64,000 nt of DNA from Lactococcus petauri. GTDB taxonomy: Bacteria; Bacillota; Bacilli; Lactobacillales; Streptococcaceae. Below are positions 43,939 through 54,159 of the stretch, one piece after another. The stretch lies in NCBI RefSeq assembly GCF_002154895.1, contig NZ_MUIZ01000004.1:1-64000 (forward strand), in the 5' to 3' direction. The notes under the pieces were generated by a model. The model was not told where the DNA came from and did not search any database. It saw only the letters and a list, made by a program, of their open reading frames with translations. A program made the translations under genes and the position numbers. Within the stretch, counting starts at the first letter, position 1, and each line of letters begins with the position of its first letter.

Positions 43939-45510
43939 GTGGTAATATTTTATAAGGAAAAGAAAAAAAAAGCGTTTAATCATAAGAAAAAAATAGGAGC
44001 TGCTTTATTAGGAGTCGTATCACTCAGCTTGCTCACTGCTTGTCACACAACTCAAAATAAAGCCACAACAAACACAAATGGCGAAAAACTGTCTATTGTT
44101 ACGAGCTTTTATCCCGTCTATGAATTTACAAAGAATATTGTGGGAGATGAAGGTGAAGTTCAGCTGCTAGTTCCGGCAGGGGCTGAGCCACATGATTATG
44201 AACCCTCAGCAAAAGATATGACAACAATTAGCAACTCAGATGTCTTTGTGTACCATAATGAAAATATGGAAACATGGGTCAATAAATCTAAAGCTTCATG
44301 GAAGAAGGATAACCCCAAAATTATTGAAGGAACTCAAGGACTTCTTTTACTTCCTGGAATGGAAGAAGAGCAGGAGCATAACCATGAGGAAGAAGGGCAT
44401 CATCATGATTATGACCCACATACATGGTTATCTCCTAAAATGGCAATAAAAGAAGTTGAAGTGATTGAGAAGCAGCTGAAAAAACTATACCCACAAAAAG
44501 CTAAGACATTTGGAACTAATTCTGCAAAATATCTGAGTAAGTTAAAAAAATTGGATGAAAAATTTAGTTCAGAATTAAAAAATGCAAATCAGAAAAGTTT
44601 TGTAACCCAGCACGCAGCTTTTCGTTACTTAGCTCTAGACTATGGGTTAAAACAAATTCCCATATCAGGACTTAATCCTGATCAAGAACCTTCTGCCGCA
44701 CGTTTAGCAGAATTAAAAAAATATGTAGAGAATAATGGCATAGAATATATTTATTTTGAAAATAATTCAAACAATAAATTCGCAAAAACTTTAGCGAGTG
44801 AAGCCAAAGTAAAAATAGCTGTTCTAAATCCATTAGAAAGTCTTACAGCAAAACAAATTAAGGAGGGGGAAAACTATATCTCTGTAATGGAGGAGAATTT
44901 GGAATCCCTTAAGAAAACGACCTCTGTTAAAGGTAAAGAAATAAAAGCAGAACACTCTCCTGAAAGTGAAAAAAATGTAGAAAATGGATATTTTTCGGAT
45001 ACTGATGTCAAAGATCGTTCATTGACTGACTACGCAGGAAATTGGCAGTCAGTGTACCCTTTGCTCCAAAATGGCACTTTAGATCAGGTGTTTGATTATA
45101 AATCAAAAATTAAGGGAGATAAGTCGCCTTCTGCATATAAGAAGTACTATGCAAAGGGATATGAGAGTGATGTGAGTAATATTTTGATTGATAGCCATAC
45201 AATGACCTTTACGAAAAATAATGTAAAACATAAATATCACTATGAGTACAAAGGATTTAAAATTTTAAATTACGAAAAAGGTAATCGTGGAGTGAGGTAT
45301 CTTTTTGAAACCGATGATAATAATGCTGGCGAGTTCAAATATGTACAGTTTAGTGATCATGCGATTTCACCGATGAAGGCAGCACATTTCCATATTTTTT
45401 ATGGTTCAGACAGTCAGGAAAAAGTACTTGAGGAGCTTGAAAATTGGCCAACATTTTATCCAAGTGATTTATCACCACAAGAAATAGCACAAGAAATGAT
45501 TGCTCATTAA
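43939..45510 (+). CDS. adcA: Zinc ABC transporter substrate-binding lipoprotein with ZinT domain
   Basis: The protein of 523 aa starts at GTG after AAAGGAGA. A lipobox LLTAC places the lipidated Cys at 35. The ZnuA-like domain (about 50-330) has His85 (EPHDYEP), a His-rich loop (about 143-161, EEEQEHNHEEEGHHHDYDPH) and further histidines; a ZinT domain (about 350-523, from GYFSDTDVKDRSL to HFHIFYG) is fused behind it. It captures zinc outside the membrane. The permease and ATPase genes are not adjacent, so it must work with a transporter encoded elsewhere. Confidence 0.94.
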   Translation: MVIFYKEKKKKAFNHKKKIGAALLGVVSLSLLTACHTTQNKATTNTNGEKLSIVTSFYPVYEFTKNIVGDEGEVQLLVPAGAEPHDYEPSAKDMTTISNSDVFVYHNENMETWVNKSKASWKKDNPKIIEGTQGLLLLPGMEEEQEHNHEEEGHHHDYDPHTWLSPKMAIKEVEVIEKQLKKLYPQKAKTFGTNSAKYLSKLKKLDEKFSSELKNANQKSFVTQHAAFRYLALDYGLKQIPISGLNPDQEPSAARLAELKKYVENNGIEYIYFENNSNNKFAKTLASEAKVKIAVLNPLESLTAKQIKEGENYISVMEENLESLKKTTSVKGKEIKAEHSPESEKNVENGYFSDTDVKDRSLTDYAGNWQSVYPLLQNGTLDQVFDYKSKIKGDKSPSAYKKYYAKGYESDVSNILIDSHTMTFTKNNVKHKYHYEYKGFKILNYEKGNRGVRYLFETDDNNAGEFKYVQFSDHAISPMKAAHFHIFYGSDSQEKVLEELENWPTFYPSDLSPQEIAQEMIAH

Positions 45511-45535
45511 ACTATATATTTTGGAACTTAGATTG

Positions 45536-45578
45536 AGAAAAAAACAGCCGAGAACTTGTCTCGGCTGTTTTTTTAATT
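45536..45578. terminator. Bidirectional terminator
   Basis: A 12-bp stem (45542-45553 with 45559-45570) and an ACTTG loop have A- and T-runs on each side. It serves adcA and the converging asparaginase gene. Confidence 0.88.
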
Positions 45579-46538
45579 TTCGACAAATTTCTTAAGTGCG
45601 TGCCCTTCCAAGCCACCATTCAAGCCAATCAAGAGTTTGATGCGTGCTTTTTGAGAATTTACTTCAGGTGCAAACATCACACCAGCTTCTGCCAGCTTAG
45701 AACCACCACCTTCATAGGCGTAGACTGGTTCCGCTATACCATTGAAACAACGGGAAACGAGTACCACAGGAATACCAAGCTTGATAATATTCATTAATTT
45801 TTGTGCGGCTGTAGGGGGGAGATTACCTGCTCCCAACGCTTCAATAACCAGGCCATCTAAACTACTCAAATCAAATAAGTCAAAGACTTCACCGGTCATT
45901 CCGGCATAAGCTTTAACAATCGGGACTTTTCCTTTAACAGAAGAAATATCAAGATGTTGATTTTCGCCATCAGTATGGAAATAGAAGAGTTTGTGCTTTG
46001 TGGCTAAGCCAACTGGTCCGTGCGTTGGTGTCTGGAAAGTAGAAACATTGGTCGTATGTGTTTTTGTTACATATCGTGCTGAATGAATTTCATCATTCAT
46101 CACTACAAGAACACCGCGATTATGAGAAGCATCGTCAGCAGCAACACGGAGTGCGCTGAGGAAATTATAGATACCATCTGTTCCTAATTCGTTGCTTGAG
46201 CGCATTGCGCCAGTCAATACAATTGGCATACCACGTGGAATTGTTGAATCCAAAAAGAAGGCTGTTTCTTCAAGTGTATCCGTGCCGTGAGTGATGACAA
46301 CACCGTCAAATTCTTCTTGGTCGAAAGCTCTGTTGATACGTTTTTTGATCAAGAGCATTTCTTTGGGGGTGATGTGCGGACTAGGAAGGTTAAAAATATC
46401 TTCAGCGACCATGTGAATCGAATCAAGGTGCATATCTACCGAATTCATAGGGTTAACCGCGTTTGGCGCCACGCGACCACTGGCATCTTCCGCCATAGAA
46501 ATGGTCCCCCCAGTATGCAACACTAAAATCTTTTTCAT
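45573..46538 (-). CDS. L-asparaginase
   Basis: The enzyme of 321 aa hydrolyses asparagine to aspartate and ammonia. Both catalytic threonine motifs are present: HTGGTISM (7-14) and THGTDTLEETA (about 84-94). No signal peptide is seen, so it is the cytoplasmic type. It is transcribed alone between two plus-strand genes. Confidence 0.92.
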   Translation of the reverse strand: MKKILVLHTGGTISMAEDASGRVAPNAVNPMNSVDMHLDSIHMVAEDIFNLPSPHITPKEMLLIKKRINRAFDQEEFDGVVITHGTDTLEETAFFLDSTIPRGMPIVLTGAMRSSNELGTDGIYNFLSALRVAADDASHNRGVLVVMNDEIHSARYVTKTHTTNVSTFQTPTHGPVGLATKHKLFYFHTDGENQHLDISSVKGKVPIVKAYAGMTGEVFDLFDLSSLDGLVIEALGAGNLPPTAAQKLMNIIKLGIPVVLVSRCFNGIAEPVYAYEGGGSKLAEAGVMFAPEVNSQKARIKLLIGLNGGLEGHALKKFVEN

Positions 46539-46707
46539 TAGTCAATTTCCTTTCAAACGTCAATAAAGTAAATTTATTATAGCATATTATAGGAGGGAAT
46601 AAACAGCGACAAAGCTAAGTCCTCAACCATTTAGAAAATAATTAAAAAGAGTAGCATTTTAAATTTGGGGGACAGCCATTATTCGTGGAATTTTGGAAAA
46701 AAACCTG

Positions 46708-46713
46708 TATAAT
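46708..46713 (+). promoter_or_regulatory. -10 box before HAD gene
   Basis: TATAAT lies 80 bp before the ATG at 46794, without a good -35. I see nothing else in the 255-bp gap 46539-46793. Confidence 0.4.
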
Positions 46714-46793
46714 TAATAGGATAAGAAAGCTTAACGACGGGTTGAATTTAGCCGATAAGCAATAAACACATGAAGAATTTATGAGTATAAGGC

Positions 46794-48206
46794 ATGGAAA
46801 TGGATATAAAAGCAGTATTTTTCGATTTAGACGGCACTCTTTTTACGGGGACAAGATCAGTGGCTCCGAGTACGCGCGTTGCTATCGATGAATTAAAACG
46901 TAAAGATATATTAGTCGGGATCGCTACAGGACGAGGTCCTGCTTTTGCTTTGCCTTTGATGGAGGAACTTCATTTAGATTTTGCGGTAACTTATAATGGA
47001 CAATACATCTTTACACCGAAAGCTGTTTTGCATGCAGAAGAGATTGATAAGAGGACCTTACGCAAAATCGTTCGTTTTGCCAAAGATAATCATCGAGATA
47101 TCTCTTTAGGAGCAGCTCATGGTGTTAACGGCTCTAAACTTTTGAAATTTGGTGAAACACGGATGGCAGGGATTATTTCAGGTATTTTACCATCAGGCAC
47201 TTCGGACATTGCGCGAAACAGTTTCAAGCATGTCGTACGTCGTGTAGTTCCACAGTCCAATTTTCTAAATATCTTGCGTGAGCCCATTTACCAAGTCATG
47301 ATGGTCGCAACTCAATCAGAAACGGAAATGCTTGAAAAAGAATTTCCTAATTTGATGATTACGCGCAGCAATCCCTACTCTGTGGATATGATTCCATGTG
47401 ATTCTGGCAAGCTTCGTGGTATCAAGATGATTGGTGAGCGTTATGGTTTCAATGAACATCAAGTCATGGCCTTTGGTGATTCGGAAAACGATTTAGAAAT
47501 GTTGACACATGTCGAATATGGTATCGCGATGGGTAATGCTTCTGATCTTGTGAAGCAAAAAGCGACACATGTCACGACAAGTAACAATCATGATGGGATT
47601 GCTAAGGCACTTGCGCATTATGGTCTGATTGATTTCTCAACCAGTAATAATTTTATTTCACGTGATCAAAACTTTAATAAAGTAAAAGAATTCCATAAAA
47701 TGATGGACGGTCGAAGCCAAGAGATTCCGCGTGCTTTTCCACCGCTGGAAGCGGGTTATCGTGCCGGATTTAAGGTCGAAGAAATTGTGGAATTTCTCTA
47801 TGCTTCAGCAAACGGGGATAGTGATAAGTTTGACGAACTGACAGCAAATCTCCATGCAGATGTGGATAAGGCAGTCCGCAAGGTTAAACACAAAGCAAAA
47901 GAAGAAGCGCCGCTGATTGGTGAAGTCGATGCATTGATTGATTTACTTTACTTTACTTATGGAAGTTTAGTGCTTGCTGGTGTTGATCCTTATGATATTT
48001 TCAACTTTGTCCATGCAGCAAATATGGGTAAAATTTTCCCAGATGGGCAACCCCATTTTGATCCAGAAACACATAAAATTTTGAAACCTGATGATTGGGA
48101 AGAAAAATATGCCCCAGAAGGAAAAATAGAGCGTGAGCTTGAAAGACAAAAGAGAATTGCCTTGCGAAAAGCGCGTGTGCGTGAAGAAGACAACAAGAAA
48201 AAATAA
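46794..48206 (+). CDS. Cof-type HAD phosphatase fused to a MazG/PRA-PH-like domain
   Basis: The protein is 470 aa. The N-terminal HAD-IIB domain (1-275) has FFDLDGTLF with Asp11 and Asp13 and the GDSENDLEM metal motif. The C-terminal domain (about 298-420) is all-alpha, with EFHKMM, VEEIVEFLYA and GEVDALIDLLYFTYG, the acidic pattern of NTP pyrophosphohydrolases related to MazG and HisE. A basic tail follows. The two domains could act in sequence on a nucleotide or sugar phosphate. Confidence 0.85.
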   Translation: MEMDIKAVFFDLDGTLFTGTRSVAPSTRVAIDELKRKDILVGIATGRGPAFALPLMEELHLDFAVTYNGQYIFTPKAVLHAEEIDKRTLRKIVRFAKDNHRDISLGAAHGVNGSKLLKFGETRMAGIISGILPSGTSDIARNSFKHVVRRVVPQSNFLNILREPIYQVMMVATQSETEMLEKEFPNLMITRSNPYSVDMIPCDSGKLRGIKMIGERYGFNEHQVMAFGDSENDLEMLTHVEYGIAMGNASDLVKQKATHVTTSNNHDGIAKALAHYGLIDFSTSNNFISRDQNFNKVKEFHKMMDGRSQEIPRAFPPLEAGYRAGFKVEEIVEFLYASANGDSDKFDELTANLHADVDKAVRKVKHKAKEEAPLIGEVDALIDLLYFTYGSLVLAGVDPYDIFNFVHAANMGKIFPDGQPHFDPETHKILKPDDWEEKYAPEGKIERELERQKRIALRKARVREEDNKKK

Positions 48207-48207
48207 A

Positions 48208-48236
48208 AAAGAAATCGCTGTAAGGCGGTTTTTATG
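48208..48236 (+). terminator. Terminator after HAD-MazG gene
   Basis: AAATCGC and GCGGTTT form a short stem with one G-U pair (48212-48231), followed by a T-rich run. Confidence 0.65.
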
Positions 48237-48273
48237 CTTTTCACATCAGAGTCACAAACTCCGCCCCAAAATA

Positions 48274-48282
48274 TGTTATAAT
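48274..48282 (+). promoter_or_regulatory. Extended -10 promoter of HAD gene
   Basis: TGTTATAAT lies 35 bp before the GTG start of the next gene. Confidence 0.6.
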
Positions 48283-48317
48283 AAAGCAGATATAAGCAGA
48301 CAATTAGGGAGTTTTAG

Positions 48318-48983
48318 GTGAAAATGAATAAGTTTAAAGCGGTAATTTTTGACATGGACGGTGTCCTCGTTGACACGGAACAATTCTATGCTCAAAGACG
48401 TGAAGAATTCTTTAGCAATCATAATATTTCAATTCAACATATGAAATATTCTGATTTTATTGGAGGAAACATGCGAGAAATCTGGCCGCAAATCTTAGGT
48501 GTAGATTTTGACCAAGACGAAGCAGCCAAGCTACACGCAGCATATTTAAAACTAAAAGACAATAATCCACTTCCTTACAAAGAATTGCTTTTCCCGGATG
48601 TTAAGGCCGTTTTAGAAGCCTTAGAAAAAGATAACTATAAAATCGGTTTAGCTTCAAGTTCGGCCATGCAAGATATTGACGAAATGCTTAATGTACATGG
48701 TTTACGCCCCTACTTTAAGTCGATTCTTTCTGGTAATGACTTGAAAGCAACCAAACCGCATCCAGAGATTTATCAGCTGAGCATGAAGGCGCTCAATGTA
48801 AAGCCTGAGGAAACCTTAATCATTGAGGATTCCGAAAAAGGTATTGCCGCAGGTAAGGCAGCTGGAGCTACAGTCTGGGCTATTGAAGATACGCGTTTTG
48901 GAATGAATCAGGCTGCAGCAGATGCATGGTTCCCCAATCTCACGGCTGTTAAAGAAAAGCTAGAAAGTCTTTCAACAAACTAA
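48318..48983 (+). CDS. HAD-IA phosphatase, beta-phosphoglucomutase-like
   Basis: The protein of 221 aa starts at GTG, six bases after AGGGAG. The HAD motif I is FDMDGVLVDTE, motif II is GLASSS, motif III lies around KPHPEIY, and motif IV is IIEDSEKGI. The cap is of the small alpha-helical type. It dephosphorylates or isomerises a sugar phosphate; the substrate is not evident. Confidence 0.85.
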   Translation: MKMNKFKAVIFDMDGVLVDTEQFYAQRREEFFSNHNISIQHMKYSDFIGGNMREIWPQILGVDFDQDEAAKLHAAYLKLKDNNPLPYKELLFPDVKAVLEALEKDNYKIGLASSSAMQDIDEMLNVHGLRPYFKSILSGNDLKATKPHPEIYQLSMKALNVKPEETLIIEDSEKGIAAGKAAGATVWAIEDTRFGMNQAAADAWFPNLTAVKEKLESLSTN

Positions 48984-49043
48984 CAGCCTTGCGCATTCAA
49001 AAATATAGCCAATGTGTAAATAGACGCATAAAAGGAGAAGGAA

Positions 49044-51011
49044 ATGAAAAGTGTACAGAGATTTTCACCAATAACAATTGTGTTAGTCATGGTTATCGTG
49101 CAAGCTCTGGAAAGTTTCTTGCTTATCTTTTCGGGCTCACGAATGATGGCTGTGTTCTATCTGTTTTTGATGAACATCCTTATCACAGTCGGCATCTTAC
49201 TTCAAGCTCGAAATTATCGTTTAAGAAGAGTGGAATTCATCAGGAAAATAAATGATGAAGCAGAAAACTCACTCAATGCAACCTTGGACAATATGCCTAT
49301 CGGTGTCATTCGCTACAATAAAGAGACCTATGAACCGGAATGGTTCAATCCCTTTATCGATTTGATTTACCATGGGGATGATCGTGTCCTTGATAAAGAA
49401 GAAGTTAAGGCAATTATTCAAAAGTATCATGAAGAAAGAAACCAATTTTTCACGATTGAGAAGAAAAAATATTTTATCACCTTAGATGATGAAAAAAATC
49501 TTATTTATTTAGCAGATGCAACTTCTGAGGCTAACAGTCGTGAGAGCTTGCAGGAAAGTCGTGCTGTTATTGGAAGTATTTCGGTTGATAACTATGATGA
49601 TGTCACCGATTTGATTGCGGACAGTGAACGGACCAAGGTTAATAGTTTGATTGCCAGCAATTTGGAAAGTTTCGCAAGCAAATACGGTGTTTATTTGCGT
49701 CGTGTTTCAAGCAGCCGTTACTATTTCTTTTGTGATTATGGCATTTTGAACCGAATGATTGAGGATAAGTTTTCTTTACTGAAAGATTTTCGGAAAAATT
49801 CAGCTGAAAGCAAGATTCCCCTTACCTTATCTGTGGGGGTATCCTATGGCTGGAATGATTTCCCAAGTATTGGTAAAACCTCTCTCAACAACCTTGAGTT
49901 AGCTTTAGTTCGCGGTGGGGACCAAGCAGTCCTTCGGGAGAACACACCGCAAGCCAAAACAATTTATTTCGGTGGTAATTCCGAAAGCCGTACTCAAAAA
50001 TCAAGAACGCGTGCGCGGGCCATCTCAACAGCATTGCAAACTATCATCAGTGAAAGTGAAGATGTCTTTATCGTTGGGCATCGCTTCCCAGATATGGATG
50101 CCTTAGGTGCAGCAATTACGATGAAAAACTTTGTCAACATGTCAGGAAAAGAAGCTTATGTGGTTTATGATCCGGAGCAACTGATGCCAGAGGTGAGCCG
50201 AGCTATTGATCTAGTAAACGAAACTGAAGAAGGCTTCGCACATATTATTAAACTTGAAACGGCTTTTGATATGAAGACTGAAAACTCCTTGCTTATCATG
50301 GTTGATCACTCGAAGACGACACAAACACTCAGTCTTGATTTCTATAAGGCCTTTAGTAAACTGGTTGTTATTGACCATCATCGTCGAGATGATGATTTCC
50401 CTGAGCATGCCTTGCTTTCTTATATTGAATCAAGCGCAAGTTCAGCCAGTGAGTTAGCAGTCGAGCTTTTACAATTTCATGAATATAACTCGAAAATGAC
50501 GGTAACTGATGCTAGTATTGCACTAGCTGGGATTGAGTTGGACACGAAACATTTCACCAAAGCAACAACTTCCCGTACTTTTGAAGTGGCTGCTTATCTA
50601 CGCTCGCAAGGTGCTGACAATAACCTGATTAAAGGAATTTTGGCTACTGAGTTTGAAAAATATAAAAAAATTAATGAAATTATTCTTAACTCAGAATATG
50701 TTGCCCCAGGAGTTGTGGTTGCCTTAGGTAAACCTGACCAAAAATACGATAATGTCGCGACTGCTAAAGCCGCAGACACCTTGCTTGATATGGCAGATGT
50801 CCAAGCTGCATTCTCGATTACAAATCATCAAAATGGCTATATTTCCATCTCGGCGCGTTCATTTAAAGACTATAACGTCCAAACGATCATGGAAGCCATG
50901 GGAGGTGGCGGACACTTTAATGCCGCCGCAACACAAATATACGAACGAAATATCGATGAAGTCAAAAAGGACCTCATCGCATTAATTAAGGAAAGAGAGA
51001 ACGAACAATGA
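49044..51011 (+). CDS. gdpP: Cyclic-di-AMP phosphodiesterase
   Basis: This membrane protein of 655 aa has two N-terminal helices (about 10-55), a PAS-like domain (60-165), a degenerate GGDEF domain (about 170-300) and a DHH-DHHA1 module (335-655). Its motifs are [28 protein letters not shown] and [10 protein letters not shown]. It cleaves c-di-AMP to pApA and so influences osmotic balance and beta-lactam response. The stop overlaps the rplI start as ATGA, the usual order in lactococci and streptococci. Confidence 0.95.
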   Translation: MKSVQRFSPITIVLVMVIVQALESFLLIFSGSRMMAVFYLFLMNILITVGILLQARNYRLRRVEFIRKINDEAENSLNATLDNMPIGVIRYNKETYEPEWFNPFIDLIYHGDDRVLDKEEVKAIIQKYHEERNQFFTIEKKKYFITLDDEKNLIYLADATSEANSRESLQESRAVIGSISVDNYDDVTDLIADSERTKVNSLIASNLESFASKYGVYLRRVSSSRYYFFCDYGILNRMIEDKFSLLKDFRKNSAESKIPLTLSVGVSYGWNDFPSIGKTSLNNLELALVRGGDQAVLRENTPQAKTIYFGGNSESRTQKSRTRARAISTALQTIISESEDVFIVGHRFPDMDALGAAITMKNFVNMSGKEAYVVYDPEQLMPEVSRAIDLVNETEEGFAHIIKLETAFDMKTENSLLIMVDHSKTTQTLSLDFYKAFSKLVVIDHHRRDDDFPEHALLSYIESSASSASELAVELLQFHEYNSKMTVTDASIALAGIELDTKHFTKATTSRTFEVAAYLRSQGADNNLIKGILATEFEKYKKINEIILNSEYVAPGVVVALGKPDQKYDNVATAKAADTLLDMADVQAAFSITNHQNGYISISARSFKDYNVQTIMEAMGGGGHFNAAATQIYERNIDEVKKDLIALIKERENEQ

Positions 51012-51460
51012 AAGTAGTATTTTTAGCAGATGTAAAAGGACAAGGAAAAAAAGGCGAGATCAAAGAAGTACCAACAGGTTATGCAAATAACTTTCTCCTT
51101 AAGAAAAATTTAGCAAAAGTTGCAACAAGTGCTGCTGTAGCAGAACTTCAAGGTAAAACAAAAGCTAAAGAAAAAGAAGAAGCTGAAGAGCTCGCAGCAG
51201 CTAAAGCATTGAAAGAACGTCTTGAACAAGATGATGTAATGGTTGAAATCAAGATGAAGGTTGGAACGACAGGTCACACCTTCGGTGCTGTGGATAAAGC
51301 AGATATCGCGAAAGCACTTCAAAGTCAATTGGATGTTAAAGTAGACAAACGTAAAATTCAATTGATTAATAAGATTCAAGCGCTTGGAATTAAAGATGTT
51401 CCAATCAAATTGCACCGTGATGTAACTGCTACAGTCAAGGTCAAAGTAAGCGAGAGATAA
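51008..51460 (+). CDS. rplI: 50S ribosomal protein L9
   Basis: The protein of 150 aa has the L9 N-terminal signature ([28 protein letters not shown]), the long connecting helix rich in Lys/Glu/Ala and a C-terminal domain that includes [16 protein letters not shown]. It overlaps gdpP by 4 bases and dnaC follows after one base. Confidence 0.98.
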   Translation: MKVVFLADVKGQGKKGEIKEVPTGYANNFLLKKNLAKVATSAAVAELQGKTKAKEKEEAEELAAAKALKERLEQDDVMVEIKMKVGTTGHTFGAVDKADIAKALQSQLDVKVDKRKIQLINKIQALGIKDVPIKLHRDVTATVKVKVSER

Positions 51461-51461
51461 C

Positions 51462-52838
51462 ATGCCTGATATTGATATTATCAAAGCACCACCACAAGAT
51501 TTAGCCGCCGAACAAGCCGTTTTGGGGGCTATTTTCCTTGATAGTGACCGCTTGATTGAAGTGAAAGAATTTCTTTCTACGGATGACTTTTACAAAAACG
51601 CACACAAGATTATTTTCCGAGCCATGGAACACTTGTCGGACAATCGTGAAGCGATTGATGTGTTAACTGTCCGCTCGCTTTTAGAAAATCAAAACGACTT
51701 AGAGACTATCGGGGGCATTGCTTACATTGCTGAGCTTGCTACTGCAACACCAACGGCTGCTAATGCCTCTTATTACGCAAAAATTGTTGCTGAAAAATCT
51801 TTACTGCGTCAGTTGATTAATAAATTAACACAAAGTGTAGAGAAAGCTTATAGTCAGGAAGATCCCGCCGAGGATGTTCTTGCGGAAGCTGAAAAGTCAT
51901 TGATCGATGTGCAGCAAGGGCGTAATACATCAAGCTTTCGTCGGATTTCAGACGTCTTGTCGATGAACCTAGACGATCTGGAAGAACGGGCTAAACAAAA
52001 ATCAACGATTACAGGTATCGCGACAGGTTATCCGGCCTTGGATGCCATGACGACTGGTCTCCATGAGGAGGAACTTATTATTCTTGCTGCACGTCCAGCC
52101 GTGGGTAAGACTGCCTTTGCTTTAAATATTGCACAAAATATTGGGACAAAACAAGATAAAACGGTGGCTATCTTTTCATTGGAAATGGGTGCAGAAAGCC
52201 TTGTTAACCGGATGCTTGCAGCTGAAGGAACGATTGAATCGCATAACTTACGTACCGGTCAGCTTAATGACGAAGAGTGGAACCAGTATTTTATTGCTAT
52301 GGGGACACTTTCGAAAGCAAGTATTTACATTGATGATACTCCAGGGATTAAGATTACAGAAATACGGGCACGCTCTCGTAAACTCGCACAGGAAACAGGC
52401 AATCTTGGCCTAATCGTTATTGATTATTTGCAGTTGATTTCAGGGACAGGACGAGAAAATCGCCAACAAGAAGTTTCAGAAATTTCACGTCAGTTGAAGA
52501 TTCTGGCTAAAGAGTTAAAAGTTCCTGTCATTGCTTTGAGTCAGCTTTCACGTGGAGTAGAGCAACGTCAGGATAAGCGTCCTGTCTTATCAGACATTCG
52601 TGAATCTGGGTCAATTGAGCAAGATGCTGATATTGTCGCCTTTCTTTATCGGGACGATTATTATGACCGTGCCGGAGCAGATGACGAGGATGATGGCTTT
52701 AACGATGTCCCAGAAGTAGACAATAAAGTCGAAGTTATTATTGAAAAAAACCGTTCAGGAAGTCGGGGAACTGTCGAGTTACTCTTCCTGAAAGAATACA
52801 ACAAATTTGCTAGTATCGATAACAGATATGAAGACTAG
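51462..52838 (+). CDS. dnaC: Replicative DNA helicase (DnaB/DnaC type)
   Basis: This hexameric replication-fork helicase of 458 aa has an N-terminal primase-interacting domain (1-150) and a RecA-like domain with Walker A ARPAVGKT (210-217), Walker B LIVIDYLQL and the arginine-finger-region loops KNRSGSRGTVEL. No intein is present. It is loaded by DnaB and DnaI, encoded 4 kb downstream. The symbol follows Gram-positive usage. Confidence 0.97.
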   Translation: MPDIDIIKAPPQDLAAEQAVLGAIFLDSDRLIEVKEFLSTDDFYKNAHKIIFRAMEHLSDNREAIDVLTVRSLLENQNDLETIGGIAYIAELATATPTAANASYYAKIVAEKSLLRQLINKLTQSVEKAYSQEDPAEDVLAEAEKSLIDVQQGRNTSSFRRISDVLSMNLDDLEERAKQKSTITGIATGYPALDAMTTGLHEEELIILAARPAVGKTAFALNIAQNIGTKQDKTVAIFSLEMGAESLVNRMLAAEGTIESHNLRTGQLNDEEWNQYFIAMGTLSKASIYIDDTPGIKITEIRARSRKLAQETGNLGLIVIDYLQLISGTGRENRQQEVSEISRQLKILAKELKVPVIALSQLSRGVEQRQDKRPVLSDIRESGSIEQDADIVAFLYRDDYYDRAGADDEDDGFNDVPEVDNKVEVIIEKNRSGSRGTVELLFLKEYNKFASIDNRYED

Positions 52839-52856
52839 CATTTCTAGGTGTATTCA

Positions 52857-52865
52857 TGTTATAAT
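52857..52865 (+). promoter_or_regulatory. veg extended -10 promoter
   Basis: TGTTATAAT lies 82 bp before the veg ATG. The leader contains a small GGCG-GAAAA-CGCC hairpin near 52897. Confidence 0.6.
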
Positions 52866-52946
52866 GGATAAGATTTAAAATTTAAAATGGTAAGCTAGGC
52901 GGAAAACGCCTGTCTTTGCATTTCTAGAGAAAAATTGGAGAGTAAA

Positions 52947-53210
52947 ATGGATAACCAAAATCAAAGCCAAGAAGTAGGAAAAATCGTAGATATCAGAAAA
53001 CAAGTTGAAGAACATGTTGGTCAAACCATTGAAATTACATCACAATTTGGACGTAAACGTGAAAATCGTCATAAAGTCAACTTGATTGAGACTTATGCCA
53101 CACACTTTGTTATTGAAAATATTCCAGCACGTGGTCCAAAAACAACAGAGTCTTATCAATATGCTGACATCTTGACTCAAACAATTTTGATTCACTATCC
53201 AAATAAATAA
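52947..53210 (+). CDS. veg: Veg family protein
   Basis: This small protein of 87 aa has the Veg signature: DIRKQVEEHVGQTIEITSQFGRKR, then ETYATHFVIE and the C-terminal SYQYADILT. In Bacillus Veg stimulates biofilm formation. The ATG at 52947 follows GGAG (52937-52940) and is preferred to an in-frame TTG at 52935. Confidence 0.92.
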   Translation: MDNQNQSQEVGKIVDIRKQVEEHVGQTIEITSQFGRKRENRHKVNLIETYATHFVIENIPARGPKTTESYQYADILTQTILIHYPNK

Positions 53211-53373
53211 TTTGTTTATTTGTGAAGTTTTCTAGTAGTGAGTGCTCATGTAACTAACTGCAACAATATCTAGTGTTTGCTTGGTCTTCTACGGAGCCGT
53301 CGCATTCACCAAATGGGTTACATAAAAAGCTTCTCAAACATAAGATTATAAAAATCCAAAGAAAGGAGTAAAT

Positions 53374-54147
53374 ATGACATCTTCAAGCCTATCAATGATG
53401 CCTGTCAAAGGTGGTTCAGGAAATGCTTTTGTTGGCGAAAGCGACAATAAGCGTGTTTTTATTAAAAAAAATTGTAGCCCTTTTTTGACAAGTGTGTATC
53501 TTGAAGGTATTACGCCACAAGTCTTATGGACGAAGCGTACAGCAGAAGGTGACATGTTAGCTGCTCAACCTTGGATTAATGGCCATACGTTGAAACCATA
53601 TGAAATGAATGATTCACGTATTGGTGAAATTTTGCGGCATTTGCATCAAAGCGAAAAGCTTATTGAAGCCTGTAAAAAGTTAGATAACGAGGTCATGCTT
53701 CCAGCTGATCTTTTGGAACAAGTACTGAGTAAAAGTTCAATCTTTGAAACCAATGGTTTTCTCTCAAATGTCGTTGTGGAACTCTCAGAAAATCTTCCAG
53801 AATTAAAGGAAGATGATATCACAGTTGTTCATGGTGATGTGAACCATAAAAACTGGTTGGTTGACGATGAAAGTGATAAAGTTTATCTCGTAGATTGGGA
53901 TACTGTTCTTTTAAGTAGCCCTTTAGTGGATATAGCACATGTTCTAACACACTATATCAAACCAGAAAACTGGGAAGAGTGGCTCCATCAAGCAGGCTAT
54001 AAAACAGCTAAAAATATAGAACATGAATTAATCTGGTATGGAAAACTTTCTTTCCTACGTCAGATTTCAGAATATATGGCAAGAGAGCAAATTAAGGAAA
54101 CAGAGCAAGAAATTGCGCGTTTTCAAAATTTTTGCCGTTTATTTTAA
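53374..54147 (+). CDS. ccrZ: Cell-cycle regulator CcrZ (phosphotransferase fold)
   Basis: This choline/aminoglycoside-kinase-fold protein of 257 aa has the catalytic loop HGDVNHKN (153-160) and metal motif VDWDT (173-177). Pneumococcal CcrZ couples division to DnaA-dependent initiation, and its Bacillus relative has been reported to act as a ribonucleoside kinase. As in streptococci it lies directly upstream of trmB, which supports orthology. Confidence 0.9.
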   Translation: MTSSSLSMMPVKGGSGNAFVGESDNKRVFIKKNCSPFLTSVYLEGITPQVLWTKRTAEGDMLAAQPWINGHTLKPYEMNDSRIGEILRHLHQSEKLIEACKKLDNEVMLPADLLEQVLSKSSIFETNGFLSNVVVELSENLPELKEDDITVVHGDVNHKNWLVDDESDKVYLVDWDTVLLSSPLVDIAHVLTHYIKPENWEEWLHQAGYKTAKNIEHELIWYGKLSFLRQISEYMAREQIKETEQEIARFQNFCRLF

Positions 54148-54159
54148 AACTTAGAAAAT

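Noticed and set aside
53211-53373. Possible membrane-peptide remnant or small RNA between veg and ccrZ
   Set aside because: A short open frame (ending VFYGAVAFTKWVT) has no start codon or binding site, and no clear hairpin-terminator or conserved RNA structure is visible.
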